Notes under the pieces: generated by a model | Database searches by the model: none | Seen by the model: only the letters and a program-made list of their open reading frames with translations | What the model was told of the DNA's origin: nothing | Made by a program: the position numbers and the translations under genes | Source of the DNA: CAVTWD01 sp963738325 | Lineage (GTDB): Bacteria > Actinomycetota > Acidimicrobiia > Acidimicrobiales > Ilumatobacteraceae | Direction of reading: 5' to 3' | Length of the DNA stretch: 64,000 bases | NCBI GenBank assembly: GCA_963738325.1 | Contig: CAVTWD010000013.1 | Span: 62,001-126,000 of the forward strand | Shown here: in pieces, positions 16,511 to 25,945 of the stretch | How positions within the stretch are numbered: the stretch's first letter is position 1 | Layout of the letters: each line of letters begins with the position of its first letter

Positions 16511-19500
16511 ATGAACGAGCGATGGGAGTGCCTGGACGGCAACGAGGCTGCCGCCCGGGTCGCGTACGCCCTCAACGAGGTCATCTCCATCTACCCGATC
16601 ACGCCGGCGTCACCGATGGCCGAGCATGCCGACGACTGGTCCGCGGAGGGCCGTCCCAACCTGTGGGGAGTCGTCCCGGACGTCGTGGAGATGCAGTCCG
16701 AGGCGGGGGCGGCCGGCGCTCTCCACGGGGCCTTGCAGAAGGGCGCCCTGGCCACGACGTTCACGGCCTCCCAGGGTCTGCTCCTCATGATCCCCAACAT
16801 GTTCAAGATCGCCGGGGAGCTCACCCCGACGGTCATCCATGTCGCGGCTCGGACCGTGGCGACCCACGCGCTGTCGATCTTCGGCGACCACAGCGACGTC
16901 ATGCACGCCCGGCCGACGGGGTGGGCGATGCTGTGCGCGGGTTCGGTCCAGGAGGCGCACGACTTCGCCCTCGTGGCCCATGTGGCCACGCTGCGGTCTC
17001 GCGTGCCGTTCCTGCACTTCTTCGACGGTTTCCGCACGTCCCACGAGATCGACAAGATCGCGCTCCTCGCCGACGACGACCTCCACGCGCTGGTGCGGGA
17101 TCAGGACGTGATCGACCACCGGGCCCGAGGGATGACCCCCGAGGCTCCGACCTTGCGCGGCACCGCTCAGAACCCCGACGTCTTCTTCCAGGCTCGCGAG
17201 GCAGCCAACCCGTTCCACCTGGCCGTTCTTGGCATCGTCGAGGAGGTGATGGGAGAGCTGGCCGCCCGCACGGGGCGGCGCTACGGGCTCGTCGACTACC
17301 ACGGTGCCCCCGACGCCGATCGGGTGATCGTGGTGATGGGCTCGGCCAACGGTGCGGTCGAGGAGACCGTCGACGCCATGGTCGCGGCCGGCGAGCCGGT
17401 CGGCCTGTTGCGCGTCCGCCTCTTCCACCCCTTCCCGGCCGCCGCTTTCATCCGGGCCCTCCCGCCGACGGTCCGCTCCCTCGCCGTCCTCGACCGGACG
17501 AAGGAGCCCGGCGCGGTCGGCGAGCCGCTCTACCTCGAGGTGGTGGCGGCCCTGACCGAGGCGATGGACACCGACGAGCCTCCCTTCGCGGGACAGCCCC
17601 GGGTCATCGGCGGCCGCTACGGGCTCTCGTCCAAGGAAGTGTCGCCGTCGATGATCAAGCCGATCTTCGAGGAGCTGCGCGAGCCGCGGCCGAAACGGCA
17701 TTTCACCGTGGGCATCTACGACGACGTGACCCACACGAGCCTGCCCATCGACCACGACTTCCACCATCCGCGCCCGCCGGACGAGGTGCAAGCCGTCTTC
17801 GTGGGGCTCGGCTCGGACGGCACCGTCGGCGCCAACAAATCATCCGTGAAGATCATCGGGGAGAACACCGACCTCTGGGCGCAGGGCTACTTCGTCTACG
17901 ACTCGAAGAAGTCCGGATCCGTCACCGTGTCCCACTTGCGTTTCGGTCCGGAGCCGATCCGCTCCACCTACCTGGTCGACGACGCCGACTTCGTCGCCTG
18001 CCACCAGTTCGGGCTCTTGGGCAAGACCAAGGTGCTCGACTACGCCAAGCCGGGAGCGACCTTCCTCCTCAACAGCCCGTACCCCGCCACGACGGTCTGG
18101 GCGCACCTCCCCCGTGACGTCCAGCAGCAGCTCATCGACAAGCGCGTGGCCTTCTGGGCCATCGACGCGGATCGCGTGGCGCAGGAAGCCGGCATGGGCA
18201 ACCGCATCAACACGATCATGCAGCCCTGCTTCTTCCAGCTCTCCGGGGTGCTCCCCGCAGACGAGGCCATCGCCCGCATCAAGGACTCCGTCGAGGACGC
18301 ATACGGTCGCAGGGGCCGAGCCGTGGTGGAGCGGAACTTCGCCGCCATCGACCAGGCCCTCGATCGCCTCGAGCGGGTCGAGGTTCCTGAGCAGGTGACG
18401 GCGACGGACGTGGCCGTGGCATCGCTGCCCGATGATGCTCCCGACTTCGTGCGCAACGTCACCGCGGTGCTCATGGCGGGCGACGGCGACCTGCTCCCGG
18501 TGAGCGCCCTGCCGGTGGACGGCACCTTCATGACGGGGACGGCTCGCTACGAGAAGCGGGCGATCGCCCGGGAGATCCCGATCTGGGACCCCGAGATCTG
18601 CATCGACTGCGGCAAGTGCGCCATCGTCTGCCCGCACGCCACCATCCGGATGAAGGTGTTCGCGCCAGAGGCGGTGGCCGACGCACCGGCGGAGTTCCTG
18701 CACAAGGAGTTCCGGTCCAAGGACCTCAGCGGCCATCTGCTCACCATCCAGGTGGCGCCCGACGACTGCACCGGCTGCGGCGTCTGCGTCGACGTCTGCC
18801 CGGCCAAGAGCAAGGTGGAGGTCCGGCACAAGGCGATCAACATGGAGCTCGCGCTCGAGCACCGCGACCTCGAGCGCCGGCGGTGGGAGTACTTCCAGGA
18901 GATCCCGCCGCTCGACCGGGATCTGCTCCCCCACGACTCCGTCAAGGGCTCGCAGGTCCTCGAACCTCTGTTCGAGTTCTCCGGCGCCTGCTCCGGGTGC
19001 GGTGAGACCCCGTACATCAAGCTCGTCACGCAGCTCTTCGGCGATCGCATGGTCGTGGCCAACGCCACGGGCTGCTCGTCGATCTACGGCGCCAACCTCC
19101 CGACCACGCCGTGGACGACGAACGGCGAGGGGCGGGGGCCGGCCTGGAACAACTCCTTGTTCGAGGACAACGCCGAGTTCGGCTTCGGCATGCGGCTCGC
19201 CCTCGACAGCCAGCGGATGGCCGCACGCGAAGCGCTGCTCAAGCTGACCCCGCACGTCGGCGAGGAGCTCGTGCGGGCCGTGATCGACAACCCGCAGCAC
19301 ACCGAAGCCGAGATCCGCGCCGCGCGCGAGTCCATCGCCCTCCTTCGCCCCCGCCTCAGCAGCCTCGAAGGCGAAGCTCGCAACGACGCCGCGCTCCTGC
19401 TCGCGTTGATCGGCAGCCTCCTGCGCCAGGGCGTGTGGATCATCGGTGGCGACGGCTGGGCCTATGACATCGGCTTCGGCGGACTCGACCACGTGCTGTC

Positions 19501-20125
19501 GGCCGGGCGCAACGTCAACATCCTCGTGCTCGACACCGAGGTGTACTCGAACACGGGCGGCCAGGCCTCCAAGGCCACGCCGCGCGGGGCCGTCGCCAAG
19601 TTCGCCGCCGCAGGCAAGGCCGTCGGCAAGAAGGACCTCGGGGCCATCGCCCGGGCCTACGGCAACGTCTACGTGGCGCAGATCGCGATGGGGGCCAACG
19701 ACCTCCAAGCCACGAAGGCGCTCCTCGAGGCCGACGCCTGGCCCGGCGCATCGTTGGTGATCGCCTACAGCACGTGCATCGCGCACGGCATCGACATGTC
19801 GAAGTCGATGACCCACATGAAGGACGCGGTGAAGAGCGGCTACTGGCCGCTGTACCGCTTCCAACCGACCGAAGCCGAAGGGGGTCAGCCCTTCCGGCTC
19901 GACTCGCACAAACCTTCGATCCCCGTGCGCGACTTCGCCGGCAGCGAGACCCGCTTCGCGGTGCTCGAACGCACCGACCCCGAGCGTGCCGCCCAGCTCG
20001 GCGCCCTCGCCCAGGCCGACGCCGACGAGCGCTGGAAGTACTACGAGCAGCTCGCCGGCATGCACCGGACGATCCCTCACCTGATCGCGCCCGCCGAACC
20101 GGCTGATCTGGCCGAGGAGGTCTGA
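16511..20125 (+). CDS. nifJ: Pyruvate:ferredoxin (flavodoxin) oxidoreductase
   Basis: This homodimeric-type PFOR (1204 residues, full length) converts pyruvate and CoA to acetyl-CoA and CO2, passing electrons to ferredoxin or flavodoxin. The N-terminal pyrimidine-binding domain opens with YPITPASPMAEHADDW. The 2x[4Fe-4S] domain has CIDCGKCAIVCPH (from Cys697) and CTGCGVCVDVCPAKSK (near 753). The third cluster site CSGCGE (about 830) and TGCSSIYGANLP follow. The TPP/Mg motif is GDGWAYDIGFGG (about 979) with LDTEVYSNTGGQASK. GGAGG precedes ATG 16511. It is coupled to the next gene, a DHODH-like protein, 1 bp after its stop. The oxygen-labile enzyme is notable beside many oxygenases. Confidence 0.96.
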   Translation: MNERWECLDGNEAAARVAYALNEVISIYPITPASPMAEHADDWSAEGRPNLWGVVPDVVEMQSEAGAAGALHGALQKGALATTFTASQGLLLMIPNMFKIAGELTPTVIHVAARTVATHALSIFGDHSDVMHARPTGWAMLCAGSVQEAHDFALVAHVATLRSRVPFLHFFDGFRTSHEIDKIALLADDDLHALVRDQDVIDHRARGMTPEAPTLRGTAQNPDVFFQAREAANPFHLAVLGIVEEVMGELAARTGRRYGLVDYHGAPDADRVIVVMGSANGAVEETVDAMVAAGEPVGLLRVRLFHPFPAAAFIRALPPTVRSLAVLDRTKEPGAVGEPLYLEVVAALTEAMDTDEPPFAGQPRVIGGRYGLSSKEVSPSMIKPIFEELREPRPKRHFTVGIYDDVTHTSLPIDHDFHHPRPPDEVQAVFVGLGSDGTVGANKSSVKIIGENTDLWAQGYFVYDSKKSGSVTVSHLRFGPEPIRSTYLVDDADFVACHQFGLLGKTKVLDYAKPGATFLLNSPYPATTVWAHLPRDVQQQLIDKRVAFWAIDADRVAQEAGMGNRINTIMQPCFFQLSGVLPADEAIARIKDSVEDAYGRRGRAVVERNFAAIDQALDRLERVEVPEQVTATDVAVASLPDDAPDFVRNVTAVLMAGDGDLLPVSALPVDGTFMTGTARYEKRAIAREIPIWDPEICIDCGKCAIVCPHATIRMKVFAPEAVADAPAEFLHKEFRSKDLSGHLLTIQVAPDDCTGCGVCVDVCPAKSKVEVRHKAINMELALEHRDLERRRWEYFQEIPPLDRDLLPHDSVKGSQVLEPLFEFSGACSGCGETPYIKLVTQLFGDRMVVANATGCSSIYGANLPTTPWTTNGEGRGPAWNNSLFEDNAEFGFGMRLALDSQRMAAREALLKLTPHVGEELVRAVIDNPQHTEAEIRAARESIALLRPRLSSLEGEARNDAALLLALIGSLLRQGVWIIGGDGWAYDIGFGGLDHVLSAGRNVNILVLDTEVYSNTGGQASKATPRGAVAKFAAAGKAVGKKDLGAIARAYGNVYVAQIAMGANDLQATKALLEADAWPGASLVIAYSTCIAHGIDMSKSMTHMKDAVKSGYWPLYRFQPTEAEGGQPFRLDSHKPSIPVRDFAGSETRFAVLERTDPERAAQLGALAQADADERWKYYEQLAGMHRTIPHLIAPAEPADLAEEV

Positions 20126-20126
20126 G

Positions 20127-21154
20127 ATGGTCGACCTGTCCACCCGCTACCTCGGGCTCGAGCTCGCCTCGCCGCTCGTGGCCTCGGCCTCGCCGATCAC
20201 CGCGACCTCGACGCCGTGCGCCGCATCGAGGACGCCGGCGCGGCGGCCATCGTGCTGCCGTCGCTGTTCGAGGAAGAGATCGTCCACGAGGAGATCGAGC
20301 TGAGTCGCGCCCTCGAGGCCGGCTCCGAGCACTTCGCCGAGGCGCTCGACTACTTCCCCGCGTTACCGGGTTTCGCCGATGCCGGCGAGCGCTACGTCGA
20401 TGATCTGGAGCAGATCCGGGCCGCGGTGGACGTGCCGGTCATCGCCAGCCTGAACGCCACGTCAGCAGGGGGCTGGACGCGCTACGCCCGGGTTCTGGAG
20501 GAGGCGGGGGCCGACGCCATCGAGCTGAACCTCTACCACGTCGCCGCCGACGCCCATCTCGGCGCCGAGGACATCGAGGCGGCCGACCTCGCCGTGGTGG
20601 CCGCGGTGCGGGCCGAGCTCGACATCCCCCTCGCGGTGAAGCTCAGCCCCTACTACTCGGCCATGGCCAACTTCGCGAGCCGCATCGTGGCCGCCGGCGC
20701 GGACGGTCTCGTGCTGTTCAACCGCTTCTACCAACCCGACCTCGACCTCGAGACCTTCGACGTGGTCCCCCGCGTCGAGCTGAGCCATTCGTGGGAGCTG
20801 CGCCTGCCGCTGCGCTGGCTCGCCATCCTCCGCCCGCAGCTGCCGACGACCGTGTCGCTGGCGGCCACCTCCGGCGTGGGCAGCGGCGACGACGTCGTGA
20901 AGGCCCTCATGGTGGGGGCGGACGTGGCCATGATGACCTCCGCCTTGCTCCGCGACGGGCCGTCGCGGCTCACCTTGATCGAAGCCGAGCTGCGGAAGTG
21001 GCTGGAAGAGCGCGAGTACGTGTCGGTCGCACAGCTCCGGGGCAGCGCCAGCTACGCCACCTCAGCGGATCCTTCGGCGTTCGAGCGGGCCAACTATGTG
21101 AAGACGCTGCATTCGTGGAGTGCGCCTCAGGACCAGTTCGCTCCCCGTTCTTGA
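20127..21154 (+). pseudogene. Dihydroorotate-dehydrogenase-like flavoprotein (nifJ partner), frameshifted near its start
   Basis: ATG 20127 gives MVDLSTRYLGLELASPLVAS (then ASPIT); near 20203 the reading must change frame to continue DLDAVRRIEDAGAAAIVLPS and on to the stop at 21154. The downstream part is a complete FMN TIM barrel: VPVIASLNATSAGGW, AVKLSPYYSAMANFA and VSLAATSGVGSGDDVVKAL. Such DHODH-like proteins are often encoded directly after nifJ and are thought to link flavin chemistry to PFOR electron flow; pyrimidine synthesis is less likely. One missing base would explain the break, so it may well be intact in the organism. Confidence 0.8.
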
Positions 21155-21171
21155 CCAGTCGCGACGCCAGC

Positions 21172-21215
21172 GGCCGTTAGCGTTCGAGCCAGAGGCCGTT
21201 AGCGTTCGAGCCAGA
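21172..21215 (+). repeat. 22-bp tandem direct repeat, two perfect copies
   Basis: A 22-bp unit beginning GGCCGTTAGCG occurs at 21172-21193 and again at 21194-21215, followed by the first five bases of a third copy. It lies between the DHODH-like stop codon and the sulfite-oxidase-like start. Slippage duplication or a protein-binding site are both possible. Confidence 0.6.
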
Positions 21216-21246
21216 GGCCGGCAAGCCGTTGGGCAGGGAGTCGACG

Positions 21247-22332
21247 ATGCAGGACGCGGTGGCGCAGGAAGCCGGGGACATCACGCAGGTGGAGCTGCGC
21301 CTCGCCGCTCGCAACCACGGGATGCCCCTCGAAGCGATGCGGTACGACGTGACCCCGGTCGGGTTGCACTACCTCCTGATCCACTACGACATCCCGGTCA
21401 TCGACGCCACCGAATGGCGCCTGCGCGTCGACGGCTGCGTCGGCCGTCCACTCGAACTGTCGCTCGAAGATCTCCGAGCCCTTCCGGCCGTCAGCCGGCG
21501 GGCCACCATGGAGTGCGCCGGGAACGGCCGCGCCCTGCTCGACCCTCGCCCGCTCAGCCAGCCGTGGCTCAACGAGGCGGTGGGCACGGGGGAGTGGACC
21601 GGGGTGGCGCTGGCGGACGTCATCTCCGGTGCGGGCCTCGCGCCAGAGGCCGTCGAGCTCGTGTTCACCGGTGCCGACCGAGGGGTCGAGGGCGGCGTCG
21701 AGCAGCAGTACCAGCGCAGCCTGCCCGCGGCCGCCGCCTCCGACCGCGACGTCCTGCTGGCCCATGCCCTCAACGGCCAGCCGTTGCCGCCGCAGCACGG
21801 CTTCCCGCTGCGGCTGATCGTGCCCGGCTGGTACGGCATGACGAACGTCAAGTGGCTCACCGCGATCACGGCCGTGGAGACACCCTTCAGCGGGATGCAG
21901 CAGGTGGCTTCGTACCGCGTGCGGCAAACATCCGACGAGCCGGGGGTGCCGGTGACGCGCATGGTGCCGCGGGCGCTCATGGTGCCGCCCGGCATTCCCG
22001 AGTTCCCGACACGGGGACGGTTCGTGACGGCCGGCAACAACCTCATCACCGGACGGGCGTGGTCCGGTTTCGCGGCCATAACCGAGGTGCGCCTCAGCCG
22101 GGATGGCGGCGAGACCTGGGAGCGAACGCAACTCAGCCCGCCCAGCGCACTCGGCGTGTGGCAGGCCTGGAGCTACGAATGGGCGGCCGAACCGGGCATC
22201 TACGAGCTGTGCTGCCGGGCCGTCGACGCCGAAGGGAACGAGCAGCCGCTCGAACCGAACTGGAATGTCGGGGGATACTCGAACAACGCCGTGCAGCGCG
22301 TGGGCGTCGAGGTGCGCCCGCCGCCGGTGTGA
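21247..22332 (+). CDS. Sulfite oxidase-like molybdopterin oxidoreductase
   Basis: The 361-residue product has the sulfite-oxidase fold. A molybdopterin domain (residues ~30-230) carries the molybdenum-ligand Cys in RRATMECAGNGR (about residue 90) and GVEGGVEQQYQRSLP. A dimerisation domain at the C-terminus has VRLSRDGGETWERTQLS. No Tat signal or heme domain is seen, so a cytoplasmic enzyme is likely. Members oxidise sulfite or reduce S/N-oxides. ATG 21247 is chosen because CAGGGAG lies 6-12 bp upstream. A tandem 22-bp repeat precedes it; co-transcription with nifJ is possible. Confidence 0.85.
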   Translation: MQDAVAQEAGDITQVELRLAARNHGMPLEAMRYDVTPVGLHYLLIHYDIPVIDATEWRLRVDGCVGRPLELSLEDLRALPAVSRRATMECAGNGRALLDPRPLSQPWLNEAVGTGEWTGVALADVISGAGLAPEAVELVFTGADRGVEGGVEQQYQRSLPAAAASDRDVLLAHALNGQPLPPQHGFPLRLIVPGWYGMTNVKWLTAITAVETPFSGMQQVASYRVRQTSDEPGVPVTRMVPRALMVPPGIPEFPTRGRFVTAGNNLITGRAWSGFAAITEVRLSRDGGETWERTQLSPPSALGVWQAWSYEWAAEPGIYELCCRAVDAEGNEQPLEPNWNVGGYSNNAVQRVGVEVRPPPV

Positions 22333-22412
22333 CCCCTCCGTGCGAGGCTGCCCGGCGCGACGTGTTCCGAGCTCGACGCGCGAGGCATCGCCACCAACGA
22401 GGACGCTCCCGC

Positions 22413-23726
22413 TCAGTCGGGTGCCGCCTCGACCACCCACGCCGGCGCCGATTCCGCTGCCGCCCGCGGCTGGCGCTGGTGGCGCTCGAGGATGGCCCTG
22501 ACTTCGTCGCCGGTCAGCTCGTCGTGCTCGACCAGCGCCTGCGCCAACTGGCGCAGCGCCGCCTGGTTGCTCTCGACGAGCCGCCGGGCTCGCGTCTCTG
22601 CGTCGGCCAGGAGTCGCTCGAGAACCGGGCGGGCGCGGTGGTCGGCGAGCACCTTGGCCACGAGGTTGGCCGCCCCGGGCACCGCGGCGGCGTCGAGGCT
22701 CACGCGGCTGCCCCCGACACCCGTGGCGCCGACCATCTGCGCGGCGAGCGTGGTGGCCGCAGCCAGATCACCGGCGGCGGCGCTCGACGCCTCGCCGAGC
22801 CCGGCCTCCTCGGCCACGAGGCCGCCCATCGCCACGGTGAGCAGCCCGCGCAGCTCGCTCTCGGTCTCGAACAACGGCACGCCGGCCTCGCCGGCCATGG
22901 CCTTGGCCAGATGGGTCTTCCCGGTGCGGGGAGGCCCTTCGAAGAGCACGCCGCGGCGCGGCGAGCCGCCCATCTGCATGCGAAGCTGCGGTGGGCGAGG
23001 AACAGGTTGAAGGTGTCGATCGCCTCCTGCTTGGTGGCCTCGGCGCCTACAACGTCCGCGAAGCGGAGGCCGGTGTCGGCCGGACGCAACAGCACGTGCG
23101 GCGACCGGCCCGCGGCGCGGAGGGGCAGGGCGACCAGGCTCCAGGACCGGCTCGTCGTGCACGGCCCACTTCTCGAATCGGAAGGCCGGCGCGCCAGTTG
23201 AGGGTGAGCGCGCCCTTTGCTTGTCCCTCGGTTGCTGCGTCAACGAGGGGACGGTGAGGGCGCGGCGCGTGCTCCGCAGCACGTCGAGGAGCCCGACGCG
23301 AGCGACCTCGATGAGCTCCCGGTCAGCCCAGTCGGCGTCGTCGGCCGGGTACGAGGCCGGGAACGCCGGCTCGAAGGCCGACAGACAGGCCTCCGCGGCG
23401 AAGACCATGGCTTCGACGTGCGCCCGCAGCGGGAGGAGGGCTTCGCGATGCTCACGGAGGATCTCGTTCCACGGCGGTGGCGCGACGGCGCTCAGCGAGG
23501 CGAGCGTCCTCACCCGTTCGCCGCCACACGCCTGCACGAGATTCCGGTGTGCCGCCGCCAGGCGCGGCAGCTCCTCGACCAGCTCGGCGATCTCGTCCGC
23601 CGTCATCGGCAGCCACTCGGCCCGCCCGGTCTCGACGATGTTGCAGACGAACGCCAGCTTCAGCCCGAGCCGATCGAGCACCGCTCGTTCCTTCCAAAGC
23701 TGCGCTGACAGCGCTTCGAATCCCAT
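22413..23726 (-). pseudogene. Chimeric relic: FlgN-like N-terminus joined to an internally deleted FtsH-like AAA protease
   Basis: Residues 1-~150 (LSAQLWKERAVLDRLGLKL, TLASLSAVAPPPWNEILREH) resemble FlgN, the flagellar hook-protein chaperone. Then comes ~90 residues of disordered, Arg-rich text, in part of which another frame reads LRFADVVGAEATKQEAIDTF, the start of an FtsH AAA domain. The given frame resumes with the Walker A loop EGPPRTGKTHLAKAMAGEAG but passes within ~10 residues to LLTVAMGGLVAEEAGLG, the far C-terminal part of the M41 peptidase. Walker B, the arginine-finger region and the zinc motif HExxH are all absent. It cannot be an active protease. It lies divergent to a FliA/WhiG-type sigma gene. 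Confidence 0.7.
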
Positions 23727-23991
23727 GTCTGCCTCCGGTCGCCGGAGCCCATCGGCCCGACGGTGGCGCGAATGAGGGGTCGAGGGAACTCGCCGAGGAG
23801 CTCGTAGTCAGGCCCGGTGCCTCCCGCCCCGGGGGACGGCCGCGGAGCAGGGCCGGGGATGGGCCAGTGCGTCTTGCCGTCCGCACCATGCCCACCGGTG
23901 CAGACGAACTCCCCCACCCGGGTGAGGGTCGGCGCGTCATTCCCCCGCGTCGGGCGATCCGGGAAAGAGCCTGGTCAGAGATGGTAGACGC

Positions 23992-24843
23992 ATGCTCAAG
24001 TCTTCTCCTCGAACCGCCCCTCCGGAGTGGCAAACGCTGGTCACGACGAGCCTCCCGCTCGTCCATCACGTGGTGTCCGACGTCGCCGCCCGAGTGCCGA
24101 GATTCGTCGACCGTGAGGACCTCGTCGCCGCCGGCACGCTCGGCCTCACTCAGGCCGCCCGCAGCTTCGACCCCTCGCGGGGCGTCACCTTCCAGGCCTA
24201 CGCCCGCGTCCGCATCCGCGGCGCCATCCTCGACGAGCTGCGGGGCCGTGACCGGCTGACCCGGCGCGCGCGCGGCCAGGCCAACCATGTCACCGCCGTC
24301 ACGAGCGAGCTGCAGGCCGAGCTGGGCCGCCGCCCGTCCGACGCCGAGGTCGCCGAACACATGGGTTGCGTGGTGGCCGACGTCCGCCGGGTGCGCGACG
24401 ACCTCGTGCGGGCGGCGGACATCGAACACGCCGGGCCGGTGCTCGATGCCAGCGACGTCGACATCCCGTCGCTCGACGACGGGCCGCTGGCACACATCCT
24501 CGACACCGAACTACGCGGCTACCTCATCGACGCGGTGGCGGCCCTCCCCGATCGGCTACGGACGATCGTGGTGGCCCACTTCTTCGACGGCCGCGAGCTC
24601 CAAGACGTCGCGGTCGAGCTCGGCGTGACCGCGTCGCGGGTGTCGCAGCTCTGCGCGGCCGCCGTCGAGCTGTTGCGCGACGGGCTGAACTCCCAGCTCG
24701 ACCCGGAGCAGGTGGCCGACCTCGAGGTGACGACGGGGCGCGTAGGTCGACGCAAGGCTGCCTACTACCAGGCCATCGAGCGGGCATCGACGCCGGCGCA
24801 ACGGCTTGGTGGGGGCGACGACGGGTTCGACCGCGCCGCCTGA
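23992..24843 (+). CDS. FliA/WhiG-type sigma factor
   Basis: The 283-residue sigma-70-family protein contains region 2 (FVDREDLVAAGTLGLTQAAR, then FQAYARVRIRGAILDELRGR), region 3 (AELGRRPSDAEVAEHMG) and region 4 with a helix-turn-helix (LQDVAVELGVTASRVSQLC). Order and spacing match FliA/WhiG/SigF-like sigmas, which direct flagellar, sporulation or stress genes. The nearby FlgN-like remnant makes a flagellar origin attractive, but no other flagellar gene is in the window, so its present targets are unknown. A ~40-residue C-terminal tail follows region 4. A hairpin follows the stop. Confidence 0.88.
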   Translation: MLKSSPRTAPPEWQTLVTTSLPLVHHVVSDVAARVPRFVDREDLVAAGTLGLTQAARSFDPSRGVTFQAYARVRIRGAILDELRGRDRLTRRARGQANHVTAVTSELQAELGRRPSDAEVAEHMGCVVADVRRVRDDLVRAADIEHAGPVLDASDVDIPSLDDGPLAHILDTELRGYLIDAVAALPDRLRTIVVAHFFDGRELQDVAVELGVTASRVSQLCAAAVELLRDGLNSQLDPEQVADLEVTTGRVGRRKAAYYQAIERASTPAQRLGGGDDGFDRAA

Positions 24844-24928
24844 ACCACTGACGCAGGCGCACAGGCTCACCAACCGATCAGGCGGCTGAACGTGCGGACT
24901 CCGCACGGAACAGCCTCCCCGTTCGAAT

Positions 24929-24956
24929 CGGGCGGGCCGCTCGCGCGGCCGCCCCG
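24929..24956. terminator. GC-rich hairpin between sigma factor and enoyl-CoA hydratase genes
   Basis: An imperfect GC hairpin (inner stem GCCGC/GCGGC around TCGC, outer GGG/CCC) lies between two convergent stop codons at 24843 and 24959. Position plus structure suggests a shared terminator; no T-run. Confidence 0.4.
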
Positions 24957-24958
24957 CC

Positions 24959-25945
24959 TCACCCGGGGACGATCTCGTCCACCAGCCCCCAATCAAGGGC
25001 GGTCCGGGCGTCGATCGGCGACGCGGTGAGACCCAAGAGCGCGCTGCGATGGCGCCCGATTCGAGGAGGCAGGCTCACCGTGCCCCCCGCACCGGGGATG
25101 AGCCCCAAGCCCAGCTCGGGGAGCCCGATCACCGTGTCCTCCTGAGCGACGACCCGCCCGGCGAAGGCAGCCAGCTCGATGCCGGCCCCCATGGCCACGC
25201 CGTGGAGGTGCACCTCCGTGCGGTCGGAGAGCCGGGCCATCAGGCGAGCCGGGCTGCGAGTGAGGCGCACGATGTGAGCGCTGGCCGGATCCGGGAACGA
25301 GCCGAACTCGTCGAGATCCCCGCCGCTCGAGAAGGACCGACCGGCCCCGTCGAGCAGCACGCGCAGCGTCGGGTCGGCGCAGGCCACGAGCAGAGCCGCC
25401 GCCAGCGCCTCTCGCAGCCGGGCGTCCACCGCGTTGTGCACCCGTGGCCGGTTGAGCGTCACGTGGAGGAGGTCCGCCTCCCGCTCGACGAGCACGGGGT
25501 CGGCCTCCTCCGGACGCGCCTTGACGGCGCGGCTGGCCCGCCACGCCGCGAACTCCGGGCCCGCCTGCAACACCGAGTACACCGCCGACTCGGCGACGAG
25601 GCCTTCGATCAGCGTGCGGGCGGCTCCGCCTCGCAACAGCAGAACGAGGGCGACGGCGGCGAGGGGTGTGCGCGCCACGTGGTCGACGATGGCCGTCAGC
25701 GCCGCTCCATTCGCGAAGACATCGACCAGAGGCGCGAGGCCCGGGTCATCGTCGGCGTCCGCCACCACGACCGCGGGCAGGCTGGCGGCCAACGCGGCCG
25801 CCTCGGCGCGCTCGGCCGCCGAGGTCCCGCCGGCAGTCAGGCGCACGACGGGCACGCCGGTGGCCGCGCTCAACTCGTCCTCGGCCACGCCGGCGCGCAC
25901 GAGATCGGCCAACTCGGTCTCGCTCAACGTCGGCAGCTGCGTCAT
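24959..25945 (-). CDS. Enoyl-CoA hydratase/isomerase-family protein
   Basis: The 328-residue crotonase-fold enzyme probably hydrates an enoyl-CoA in beta-oxidation or ring degradation. The fold occupies residues ~145-328: oxyanion segments GRSFSSGGDLDEFG and HGVAMGAGIELAAFAG, and the catalytic-Glu region LPELGLGLIPGAGGT. The first ~140 residues are an N-terminal extension (LVRAGVAEDELSAATGVPVV) seen in actinobacterial members and of unknown role. ATG 25945 overlaps the upstream amidohydrolase stop by 4 bp (ATGA), showing translational coupling. It is the last gene of a seven-gene minus-strand operon. The protein ends at VDEIVPG, shorter than usual at the C-terminus. Confidence 0.85.
   Translation of the reverse strand: MTQLPTLSETELADLVRAGVAEDELSAATGVPVVRLTAGGTSAAERAEAAALAASLPAVVVADADDDPGLAPLVDVFANGAALTAIVDHVARTPLAAVALVLLLRGGAARTLIEGLVAESAVYSVLQAGPEFAAWRASRAVKARPEEADPVLVEREADLLHVTLNRPRVHNAVDARLREALAAALLVACADPTLRVLLDGAGRSFSSGGDLDEFGSFPDPASAHIVRLTRSPARLMARLSDRTEVHLHGVAMGAGIELAAFAGRVVAQEDTVIGLPELGLGLIPGAGGTVSLPPRIGRHRSALLGLTASPIDARTALDWGLVDEIVPG

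Noticed and set aside
17840..20143. A 767-codon open frame on the minus strand
   Set aside because: It lies wholly antisense to nifJ and its translation is low-complexity with no motif.
24919..24960. T-arm-like CCCGTTCGAATCGGG suggesting a tRNA
   Set aside because: An upstream stem-loop (CGTGC-GGACTCC-GCACG) lacks T at the position before the anticodon, and no 5' acceptor strand pairs with the downstream bases, so no cloverleaf forms.
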